A program made the translations under genes and the position numbers. Below, piece by piece: positions 37,029 to 44,098 of a stretch of DNA of 64,000 nt (the stretch's first letter is position 1; the number at the start of each line of letters is the position of its first letter). This DNA comes from Symbiodinium natans (Eukaryota; Sar; Dinophyceae; Suessiales; Symbiodiniaceae): assembly GCA_905221605.1 (NCBI GenBank), contig CAJNDS010002276.1, positions 167,857-231,856 on the forward strand. The letters are read 5' to 3'. The notes beneath the pieces were generated by a model. It made no database searches. It saw only the letters and a list, made by a program, of their open reading frames with translations, and was not told the origin of the DNA.

Positions 37029-39747
37029 GGTTATGAGCCCAACGCTTGGGCAGGGCAACAGCACCACCGGAGTGACTTCATCAGTCTCAGCGGGAGGCGC
37101 TGAGACTGATGGGCCACAAACTACGTTTGGGATTGGTGCCCCTTCTGGTTTGGAAGCTGGATCATTTGGGTCAGTTTTGGACGGTGGGGACGCAATCCGA
37201 CATTCACTGGCTACGGGAAGGGCGCGTGGGGATGCAGAGCACAACGCCCATTCGCCGAACAAGCAAGGTGGGGAACAGGATCCACCTGTTGCTGAACAGA
37301 AAACTTCGGGCGGAAGCCTAGGACCCCGAGGCCTAGGCACACCGCATGCGAAGTCGTCTTTTCCAGAGTTTGGGAGTGGATGGCCCAGACTGTCAGAGAC
37401 ATGGAGGAGTTTTGCAAGAGTGTTGACGGCAAGGCATGATGATGAGGCACCGAGTGTCAGTACAAATCTGCTTTCGCCAAGGTTTGGCATGGAAGCGAAC
37501 CATGCGTGCAGTGACCAAGGGTTCTCCAGAGGAGTGTGGCCTTTGGTTGGTGCGGGGGTTAGTCCTAGTGAGGGTTGCCCGCTTCAAGATAGTGTAGGAG
37601 GGGTGCAAGCCGAAGTGCCGATTGCATCGCTTCCCGGGAGGGATGGCCTTCCAGAGCATGCCACTGTTGTGGCATCGAGTCGTGCCGACTCACCAGCCGT
37701 GTGTGCAAATGTGTGCAGTGCAACGCAGCAGCCATGCTGGCAGGACTCCCAGGTGCACAGGTGCAAGGTGCCCAGGTCCAAGGTCCCAATCCAGCAGCCA
37801 TGCTGGGAGGACTCCCAGCTGCACAGGTGCAAGGTGCCCAGGTCCAAGGTCCCAATCCAGCAGCCATGCTGGCAGGACTCCCAGGTGCACAGGTGCAAGG
37901 TGCCCAGGTCCAAGATCCCAATCCAGCAGCCATGCTGGCAGGACTCCCAGGTGCACAGGTGCAAGGTGCCCAGGTCCAAGGTCCCAATCCAGTGGCCATG
38001 CTGGCAGGACTCCCAGGTGCACAGACGCAAGGTGCCCAGGTCCAAGGTCCCAGCCGCCGAGCTGGCAGGACTCTTCGGTGCCACTCAATCTGCGCCAAGC
38101 GTGCCCGTTGGTGCAACCAGCGGTTTGCAGGAACCGCAGGTTCCATCTTTTACAGGCTCAATGCCACTTCCACCGGCCCAAACCCCTAATCCTTGCTTAA
38201 GGGGTTCGGCTGAGTCAGACTTGTTGTCAGATTTGGTGACTGGTATGAATGTTCAGACTACGTCTTCCGGTGTTGAGGGGGTTTGGACTCCGCAGTCAGT
38301 GAAGGGGGTGGGGGTGCAGCAGCCATGTTCACAGCACGCGCCGCCTGCGCCCGCAAGGGTCGCGCATGCCTTAGGTTCACACGCGCAGCTCATTCCAGGA
38401 GGAGCGGTCGCAGGCCACGCAGGTTCTCAGGTTGCTCCATCAGGGTTTCCAGTGCAGCAGCCGTTGCTAGAAGCGCTCACTGTGGGAGTGTTGCAGCTGC
38501 AGGGCCTCCAGGCCCAGCTCACCATGGATAAGGTCGACAACGAGGTTGTGAAACCTGGTTCCCCAATTCTTCCCTCGCTGGGGCCTCCAGAGCCGGCAAA
38601 CGGGTCGCTCATTTTCCAGGATTGGTTGGAGCTCATACACAACCCAATGCGTGACCTTTCCAATTCCTCCCATGCTTGGTGGGCACATGTGTTGCAGGTA
38701 AGCAGGGAGGCGTATACCAGGTGGTGTGTTGCAAGTCCGCTGGACAGACTCAGCATTGAGCCTCAGGAACAGGGCTCGGCTTCCGGAAGGTGGGTCAGGG
38801 TCAACTCGCGTGCGTGTGGCATGATAGAGGCTTTAGACCCCTCAGTAAAAGCCCACATGCTTGCCCACCGCGCCACGGGAGTGGCTGCCTGCCTGCTGTT
38901 TCGCCTTTTTACAATGTATCAACCAGGAGGTGGTGCCGAGAGGTGGCTGGTGCTAAGAAGCCTTCAAAGTCCTTGCTTGATTCAAGACGTACACTCAGGC
39001 GTCATGGCCTTGAGGGATTGGGGTAGGTGGCATCGGAGATGCGTCGAGTGCGGCATGATGGTCCCGGATCCCATGGTTTTAGCCAGAGCTCTTACGGAAA
39101 TGACCCGTGGAGTGTTGGAGGGGCATTCTGATGCAGCGTTTCGTATGCAATGCGCGCGTGCCGTGTTGCGCATCGACCAACATCCCTCGGGAGAGGAGGT
39201 CCTCACTTATCATCGTCATTTGCTGGCAGAGTTTGAAACTTTGGCACTGGCGCAGCCAGAGGTTTCAGGTGGCAAGGTAGCTGAGATTTCCAACTCAGGT
39301 GAGCAGGCCAATAAACGTCATAGCGTCACCCAAAACGAAAAGCCGCGTTTGCCTACCAGGAAATTGTGCAAATTCTTCGTGTTGTCGCGTGGTTGCCGGA
39401 AGGGTTCACACTGTGAGTATGCTCATGATCTGAGTGTGTTTTCCGCTCAGGACAAGGCCAACAGGTGTTGGAAATGCGGTTCCAAAGAACATCACCGCAA
39501 GGACTGTCGGGCAGGAAGGGTGAACGAAGCAAGCCCCCAACTCCAGCCTCAGGTTCAGGAGGAGCTGGCAGCGCAGGATGCAACCAACTCCACACAGGCC
39601 ACAGGTCCAGGAGGAGACACGCGCAGGAGCGAAGCCGCTCCCCAGACCCCAGTTTTCGAGCCGAGAATGGGGGTCTGGGAAGAGGTCCAGAAGGGCCATC
39701 GTCAGGATGCTGGCCAGGTGTTGCCCAAGCTTTTTGGGAGTTGGTGA
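36952..39747 (+). CDS. Gag polyprotein of LTR retrotransposon (CCCH plus CCHC zinc motifs)
   Basis: 931 aa if started at the first ATG (36952); 36961 and 37033 are alternatives, the last just beyond the LTR. Order: a low-complexity Ser/Pro/Gly region, five 22-aa repeats (residues ~259-368), a Pro/Gln-rich part, then a structured region around residues 545-770 rich in Trp and Leu that is likely the capsid part. Near the C-terminus are a CX8CX5CX3H zinc finger (C806, C815, C821, H825) and a retroviral zinc knuckle CX2CX4HX4C (C839, C842, H847, C852). The known role of such proteins is to form virus-like particles and package element RNA. The CCCH finger in front of the knuckle is unusual for copia Gag. 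The stop is TGA at 39745; the protease lies in the -1 frame, overlapping the last ~280 bases. It has no similarity to the surrounding minus-strand exons. Confidence 0.85.
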   Translation: MPAMDSDSGNTRSPLFPSMPAGTHQQVMSPTLGQGNSTTGVTSSVSAGGAETDGPQTTFGIGAPSGLEAGSFGSVLDGGDAIRHSLATGRARGDAEHNAHSPNKQGGEQDPPVAEQKTSGGSLGPRGLGTPHAKSSFPEFGSGWPRLSETWRSFARVLTARHDDEAPSVSTNLLSPRFGMEANHACSDQGFSRGVWPLVGAGVSPSEGCPLQDSVGGVQAEVPIASLPGRDGLPEHATVVASSRADSPAVCANVCSATQQPCWQDSQVHRCKVPRSKVPIQQPCWEDSQLHRCKVPRSKVPIQQPCWQDSQVHRCKVPRSKIPIQQPCWQDSQVHRCKVPRSKVPIQWPCWQDSQVHRRKVPRSKVPAAELAGLFGATQSAPSVPVGATSGLQEPQVPSFTGSMPLPPAQTPNPCLRGSAESDLLSDLVTGMNVQTTSSGVEGVWTPQSVKGVGVQQPCSQHAPPAPARVAHALGSHAQLIPGGAVAGHAGSQVAPSGFPVQQPLLEALTVGVLQLQGLQAQLTMDKVDNEVVKPGSPILPSLGPPEPANGSLIFQDWLELIHNPMRDLSNSSHAWWAHVLQVSREAYTRWCVASPLDRLSIEPQEQGSASGRWVRVNSRACGMIEALDPSVKAHMLAHRATGVAACLLFRLFTMYQPGGGAERWLVLRSLQSPCLIQDVHSGVMALRDWGRWHRRCVECGMMVPDPMVLARALTEMTRGVLEGHSDAAFRMQCARAVLRIDQHPSGEEVLTYHRHLLAEFETLALAQPEVSGGKVAEISNSGEQANKRHSVTQNEKPRLPTRKLCKFFVLSRGCRKGSHCEYAHDLSVFSAQDKANRCWKCGSKEHHRKDCRAGRVNEASPQLQPQVQEELAAQDATNSTQATGPGGDTRRSEAAPQTPVFEPRMGVWEEVQKGHRQDAGQVLPKLFGSW
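37029..37046 (+). other. Primer-binding site, initiator tRNA-Met type
   Basis: GGTTATGAGCCCAACGCT follows the 5' LTR without a gap. Its complement contains TGGGCTCATAACC, which resembles the anticodon arm of initiator tRNA-Met (TGGGCCCATAACC). Drosophila copia is known to prime from an internal half-tRNA-iMet fragment at this position, so a copia-like priming mode is inferred. The site lies inside the gag reading frame. Confidence 0.7.
37726..38055 (+). repeat. 66-bp tandem repeat inside gag, 5 copies
   Basis: Five units of 66 bp starting at cagcagccatgctgg. In the gag frame each encodes a 22-aa unit beginning QQPCW (QWPCW in the last copy) and ending KVPI/KIPI/KVPA. The unit length is a multiple of three and all three + frames stay open. 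The frame starting at 37701 reads AAMLAGLPGAQVQ, and the gag frame just after the array reads AAELAGLFGATQ, so the array may once have been read in another frame. Confidence 0.9.
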
Positions 39748-40724
39748 AGGCCTGCTGTGATGCTAGCAGACGTCAGGAATCGCCTCAGACTCCAAACCCC
39801 ATTCCTCAAATGCGCTCATTTCACGTTCATGCTCAGGCACTGGCGTTGGTAGACTCAGGTGCCACGCATCCCCTGAGACAGGCTGGCGCTCAGGAGGAAT
39901 GGGATACTGCGGTTGAGGTGGATGTGAGCTTGGGTGGCAACGTGCATGCGCTCGCGCGTCTCACATGCAATGGCACTCTGCTCACACCACCCGGAAGGGA
40001 AGGAACCCAAACAATCATACCCATGGGTGCAGTGATCAGTCGCTTGGGGTTTAGGCTTAGTTGGGTGAGCGATGCCGATTGTGCATTTCACCACCCTGAC
40101 GGGCAGGTCATTCCGCTTGTGATTCGCCGCGGCTGCCCCTACATGTGTAAACGCGTCGCGCTTGAGTTGATTGCCCAGTTGGAGGCCGATGTGCGGCATG
40201 AGCGTGCCAATGCTGACGGAACCTCACAGGTGGGCCTGCGCGGGAGCAGCAGCGAAGCAACGTCCAGGTTGCCCCGAAATGTGGAGCCAATGAGCCGCAA
40301 GCTCAACCTGCACCCACGACATCAGCCAAGGTGTAACGCATCAAAGAGCGACAACCCACATTCGACCAGTGTTTTTGTAGCCGCTTCAAGGTTGAGGCTG
40401 GGCTCGGGAAAGGGTTGTGGCAACATTCGTGCGACCAACAGCCCACATGATAGCCAGTCCACACCAGTGTGTTTCAAGCTGAACGCGCAAGACAGCGATG
40501 ACGATGGCGACGCAGACCCCAATCGAGGTGACAGCACGCCTGGCGCGTACGACCTCAGTGATTGGACACACTGTTCCAACATGCCCGCGTTGTCCAGCCG
40601 TCAACTTCTGGACCGACCACGGTTTGTTCACAGACGTGCTCGATTGACTAGACCGTGCGATGTCAACCCCGGCGTGCGTCACAAATCGTTGTTGCCAGCG
40701 TCGGACTTGGACGCTGTGTCCTAA
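39465..40724 (+). CDS. Retrotransposon protease ORF (truncated pol)
   Basis: 419 aa counted from an internal ATG; the true product probably arises by -1 frameshifting from Gag or was disconnected by an indel, since the frames overlap over 39465-39747. Residues around 127-136 read ALVDSGATHP, with the D-S/T-G-A catalytic triplet at D130-S131-G132 (39852 onwards), typical of retropepsins. A hydrophobic flap-like segment follows near residues 180-215. After about residue 240 the sequence is polar and low in recognisable structure (an acidic DDDGD stretch near residue 345). Nothing resembling integrase or reverse transcriptase follows before the stop at 40724. The remainder is either a degraded leader of pol or element-specific filler. 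Function as a Gag-processing protease is plausible but unproven. Confidence 0.75.
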   Translation: MLEMRFQRTSPQGLSGRKGERSKPPTPASGSGGAGSAGCNQLHTGHRSRRRHAQERSRSPDPSFRAENGGLGRGPEGPSSGCWPGVAQAFWELVKACCDASRRQESPQTPNPIPQMRSFHVHAQALALVDSGATHPLRQAGAQEEWDTAVEVDVSLGGNVHALARLTCNGTLLTPPGREGTQTIIPMGAVISRLGFRLSWVSDADCAFHHPDGQVIPLVIRRGCPYMCKRVALELIAQLEADVRHERANADGTSQVGLRGSSSEATSRLPRNVEPMSRKLNLHPRHQPRCNASKSDNPHSTSVFVAASRLRLGSGKGCGNIRATNSPHDSQSTPVCFKLNAQDSDDDGDADPNRGDSTPGAYDLSDWTHCSNMPALSSRQLLDRPRFVHRRARLTRPCDVNPGVRHKSLLPASDLDAVS

Positions 40725-41020
40725 GCCGAGTAGAATTTGGCATTTTGTCTTGCGTGAGTTTGCCAGGTTTGTTGCTTGTTGAGCTTTTGTGCAGTTCGTT
40801 GAGCCCAGCAAGACAACTCCGCCCTGACGGGCAGGACTTGCTAAAGTAAGTCCCTGCCTGTTTGCTTTCTTTTGCAAAGAGGTGCCGTGAGAGCCCTCAC
40901 AGTGAGGCCCGCCGGCCCCGCACGCAGTGACTGCAAGAAGCTTTCCTTAGGAAGGAGCTTGAACCTCCTCCCGGAAGGGAAGGACATGTACAGACATTTG
41001 TTTGTCGCTCTCTCCTAACG
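40725..41020 (+). other. 3' untranslated part of the retrotransposon
   Basis: About 300 bp between the protease ORF stop and the polypurine tract, without a convincing ORF. The pol domains an autonomous element would encode are missing here. Confidence 0.6.
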
Positions 41021-41037
41021 AAGGAGCGAAGGAGGAG
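41021..41037 (+). other. Polypurine tract
   Basis: AAGGAGCGAAGGAGGAG abuts the 3' LTR: sixteen of seventeen bases are purines. This is the expected position of the plus-strand DNA primer. Confidence 0.8.
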
Positions 41038-41361
41038 TGATGAAATGCAGTAGTCTGTCCATGTCTGTAGCTGCAGTCGCAGTGCATATGTTGACATGTT
41101 GTTTTCCTTTTGCTCATTAGGCGCAAGAAGTCAGTAAGCCTTGAGCATGCTTTCAACCTTGTATAGTGTACAGCACAACTAACATCTCAGACTGTAGGTG
41201 CTGTAGCCCACAGTCCCGAGCAGTAACCATCAGTTCAAGGACCTTTCTTTGTTGCTTGCGTGTAAACGATCTCACCGTTAGTGTGTGCCTGCAATGGATT
41301 CGGATTCAGGGAATACGCGCAGTCCACTGTTTCCTTCCATGCCTGCTGGTACACACCAGCA
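41038..41361 (+). repeat. 3' LTR
   Basis: 324-bp direct repeat of 36705-37028 with the same TG...CA ends. It is preceded by a purine-rich tract and followed directly by TAAACCCTAAACCC telomere-type sequence. Confidence 0.95.
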
Positions 41362-41366
41362 TAAAC
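41362..41366. repeat. Target-site duplication, right
   Basis: TAAAC directly after the 3' LTR, matching 36700-36704. Because the repeat itself contains TAAAC, chance agreement is possible, but the exact 5-bp spacing fits Ty1/copia integration. Confidence 0.8.
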
Positions 41367-41488
41367 CCTAAACCCTAAACCCTATACCCTAAACCCTAAA
41401 CCCTAAGCCCTAAGCCCTAAGCCCTCAGCCCTGAGCCCTCAGCCCTAAGCCCTATAAGCCCTATAAGCCCTATAAGCCCTATAAGCCC
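41362..41488 (-). repeat. Telomere-like array right of the retrotransposon
   Basis: CCCTAAA grading into CCCTAAG, CCCTCAG and CCCTATAAG units. The element inserted at its left edge. Confidence 0.88.
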
Positions 41489-41602
41489 GAAACCCAAAGA
41501 AGCGAAGGTCAAAGCCTCAGCATGCCCATCTGCCTCCCATTGCCTTGCCCCGTGTGAACCCATCCACGGCGACTTCCTTCGGAAAGCCGTGGTTGAATTC
41601 AG

Positions 41603-41680
41603 TAATAATAATAATAATAATACTAATACTAATATCAATAATAAAGATACTCGGAATAATAATAATAATTAGTGGCAATA
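41603..41680 (+). repeat. (AAT)n microsatellite
   Basis: AAT units with CAATA and TACTAAT interruptions. Confidence 0.85.
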
Positions 41681-41884
41681 ATAATTCGCAATAGATTCGC
41701 TAGGAACTGGTTACATTCAGTCTTCTGATTCCGCCTGCACCTAATCGCGCAACTTCGACTGCCGAGTGCTTCATCATAGTTACTACTCTACGCGCCGCTC
41801 GGCACGTGAAGCTCCACTCAGATGCGTCTACCAAGACCCTGGCCGATAGGCACCGTTCAGGTAAGAGTCGGCGCGACATCGGAG

Positions 41885-41969
41885 AATTTTCATGAGTCCG
41901 CCGCTCTGTGCGATCCCTGAGCATGCAAAGTGCTCAGTTTGAAGGTCATTCTCTCAACCCTTGCCCGTG
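41885..41969 (-). CDS. Exon candidate downstream of a foldback-element intron
   Basis: Begins directly after TCTAAG|CA, the end of the foldback element at 41970-42111. Reads RARVERMTFKLSTLHAQGSH with two leading bases, the usual phase in this locus. The low edge is uncertain. Confidence 0.4.
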
Positions 41970-42111
41970 CTTAGAGGTTCATGGTACTTATTCAACAATT
42001 ATAACTGTACGTATAACGCACTTATAAGCCCCTCAAGTGCCCTAATATGGTTATAAGTACAGTTATAGCTACAGTTATCATTGGTGAATAAGCACCATGA
42101 ACCTCCAAGTG
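41970..42111. mobile_element. Foldback element family A, copy 2
   Basis: 142 bp with terminal inverted repeats: left TTAGAGGTTCATGGTACTTA, right ending AAGCACCATGAACCTCC. The centre has CACTTATAAGCCC...AAGTGCCC. On the minus strand it runs from a donor (GGAG|GTTCAT) to an acceptor (CTCTAAG|CA), so it may be a complete intron. Confidence 0.8.
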
Positions 42112-42215
42112 CAAGTACAGCAAACAGAGCCAACGGAGTGCAGAATGAGTCGCACCGACCACTGACTTGCAGACGCTTGTCGGATTGTGTCCCTTGTGCT
42201 CTAATTCCATGGTAC
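42112..42215 (-). CDS. Exon candidate upstream of a foldback-element intron
   Basis: Reads KRLQVSGRCDSFCTPLALFA and runs into CTTGGAG|GTTCATGG, where the GT belongs to the element's terminal inverted repeat. Another frame is open too (SVVGATHSALRW). The right edge is uncertain. Confidence 0.38.
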
Positions 42216-42243
42216 ACTCTTACAGATCTATGGATCTATACGC

Positions 42244-42345
42244 GGGCTTCCGAAAATGGGGGTACCCTTTTGGGGGCTCTTATAGCAAGGATTAAACTAT
42301 TTTTTGGTGCAAATTCAGGGTACGCCCTATGGAGGAAATACCCAT
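42244..42345. mobile_element. Foldback element family B, related copy
   Basis: Left arm CTTCCGAAAATGGGGGTACC then CTTTTGGGGGCT. Similar arms are visible at 9570-9760, 22143-22240, 25244-25373, 32387-32470 and 54871-54948. The right arm is diverged. Confidence 0.5.
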
Positions 42346-42485
42346 ACCATACCGATACGAACTAAAACCTATACGTCGCGCATCTTTGTCTGAGGAGACT
42401 CATGGCCTGCTAGCCGAGGCAGGGTCAGAATCTGGGAACCCTTGAGGGTTTAGGGTTTAGGGTTTAGGGTTGGCACACCACATAC

Positions 42486-42558
42486 ATCTTGTCTTCCGAG
42501 GCACAGTGGCTAGCAATGGCCCCACCGTAACCCGAGGATGCATCCTGGATGATGATAC
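42486..42558 (-). CDS. Exon candidate, PMP-type repeat with GGAI motif
   Basis: 73 bp. Reads IIIQDASSGYGGAIASHCAS and ends with a likely donor AT|GTATGT that runs within 16 bases into a telomere array. Acceptor GTGCTGAG|GT. Probably the same gene as 44-49.7 kb. A 123-aa ORF in another minus frame covers 42510-42881 and may contain a second exon. Confidence 0.6.
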
Positions 42559-42579
42559 CTCAGCACCGTGCCCGGTCTC

Positions 42580-42881
42580 GTGAATGCACAATATCGCATG
42601 TGGGCCCAGTTGAGTTTCGTATCAAGCGGTTGTTGTCCTAGGGGTTTGTTCATGTTCCTCTCGACGGCCCTTCTTCCGACTGCCCTGATGGGTTGCTTTC
42701 TTGCTCGGAGCTGCTCTTTGTAGTTCATGTCAATGACAATGTACATCTGCTGGGATCTGGGGTCCCAGCAGATCCCTGAGTTTAGACCGACCTTCAAACA
42801 CACCCTCAGAATACGACCGGACTCCGGACAAACAAGGATGGTAAACCCGTAAATGTGATGCAAAACACCAAGCCACCGCAA
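42580..42881 (-). CDS. Coding-like segment, minus strand
   Basis: Open minus frame including HIYGFTILVCPESGRILRVC and QMYIVIDMNYKEQLRARKQP. Protein-like but not recognised; exon edges not determined. Confidence 0.3.
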
Positions 42882-43498
42882 ATCGGACCCAAGTTGCTAG
42901 CTGCACCTAGACTCCTAAATCACTGAATGCTTGAGGCTTCAGGCACCCAGAAGCCCAAACTGAACAAAACGAGGCACGCCCACCCGATTGCTCAAGGAGC
43001 AGGCTCGTGAAAATCGCGCCGCCGAGGTGGATATTTCGAGAATGCTGCAGGGAACATCAGAGAATTTCAGGAAACTTGGGTGCTCAACGGAAAAAAGCCC
43101 ATGTTCCGTGCTTGAAAACGATAGGGCTCCCCAAACTGTGTTCTGATTGCAATCACGAACTCAAGCGCACAAGGAAAAAATGGATCAAGCGCGCAGGAGG
43201 GCATGGTGCGCAGGTTGGGTTTCAATGGCGCGTTTGACCATATGGGGCGGGAACGGGGTTCCGCAAATAGGGTTGCGCTTGCTTTTTGGGCTCCTACATA
43301 ATCAGTAGGGGTCTTTGTGGCAAATATATTTTTGATAATGTATACATATATATATATATATAATATAAAAGCCGGTGGCCTCTTTATCTGCTACCCTTAT
43401 ACCCTAATGTAGCCCCTAGATGCCTCATAAGAACCCCGAATATATGCCCTGTAAAACAGAAATCCTACTTAAAGAGACCACCAACCCATTTAATATAC

Positions 43499-43529
<31 letters not shown>

Positions 43530-44037
43530 GGGCGCGTACCCTTTGGAAATGCCCAATGCCACCCCGATCCGTGGGCTCTTGGACTAAAACTCTTTAGCGC
43601 TGCATTTGAATCGCCCGGTGTCGCAAAAACCTGGCAGGACCTGTGCATGCGTTCAAGCGGAACTTTGCCCTTCACGCGGCATGATTTTCCGAACACGTAT
43701 GGGTCCTCCCAATCAGCTTCTGCAGCACTTCTGACGTGGGCCACTCAGACTCAACATAGCCCGTGGCCCTCACGCATCATTCTGAAGAAAGGGTGAAGGC
43801 ATGCTGAAGTCTCATGGCTTTGTTTGCTGTGTCCTTCGCCAATCTGCCCGGGCGGTGTGCTTCTGAATCGCTTCCGGCGAATCTTTGAGAATTCAACCGC
43901 CTGCTGCCTTCTTGCAAGTCTCGGGTTTGCCCCTTGTTGAATACAACAACTCATCATGCGTTCCATCGTTTGTTTTCTGGCGGTTTCCCACAGTTCTGCC
44001 GAACTTCTTCCCACATGCAGTCCTACAGATGACATAC
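42882..44037. other. No firm gene
   Basis: AT tracts at 43340-43365 and 43495-43530; a foldback-like segment at 43246-43460. Open frames on both strands at 43750-44035. Confidence 0.35.
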
Positions 44038-44098
44038 TTCGAAGCCCCCATCCTGGATGTCAACGAGTCCACCAGCGACTTTCAAGTTCGCCGCGTGC
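44038..44098 (-). CDS. Exon candidate, PMP-type repeat (chain exon 13)
   Basis: 61 bp. Reads HAANLKVAGGLVDIQDGGFE with two GG turns. Acceptor CCCCCCAG|GC; donor GAA|GTATGT. The phase relative to exon 12 is off by one, so one edge is probably misplaced. A competing + frame through this segment (43885-44163) is also open. Confidence 0.48.

Larger units (their letters stand above)
36705..41361 (+). mobile_element. LTR retrotransposon, gag-protease only, copia-like
   Basis: A complete insertion: 324-bp terminal direct repeats begin TG and end CA, are flanked by the 5-bp duplication TAAAC, and enclose a primer-binding site and a polypurine tract. Inside are a gag ORF and an overlapping ORF with an aspartic protease motif. 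I found no integrase HHCC/DDE, no reverse transcriptase YxDD and no RNase H in any + frame, and only about 300 bases separate the last ORF from the 3' LTR. At 4.66 kb it is shorter than typical autonomous copia elements. The two LTRs differ at only two adjacent bases, which implies a recent insertion. It would need RT and integrase from a relative, like the plant TR-GAG class. It lies antisense to the minus-strand exons, probably within an intron. Confidence 0.93.

Noticed and set aside
36833-37036. 67-70 aa ORFs present in both LTRs (also 41166-41378)
   Set aside because: Identical only because the LTRs are; another frame than gag and no protein features.
37565-38200. Several 130-190 aa ORFs on both strands over the gag repeat
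   Set aside because: Shadows of the 66-bp repeat, whose length keeps every frame open; the 931-aa gag frame is the long continuous one.
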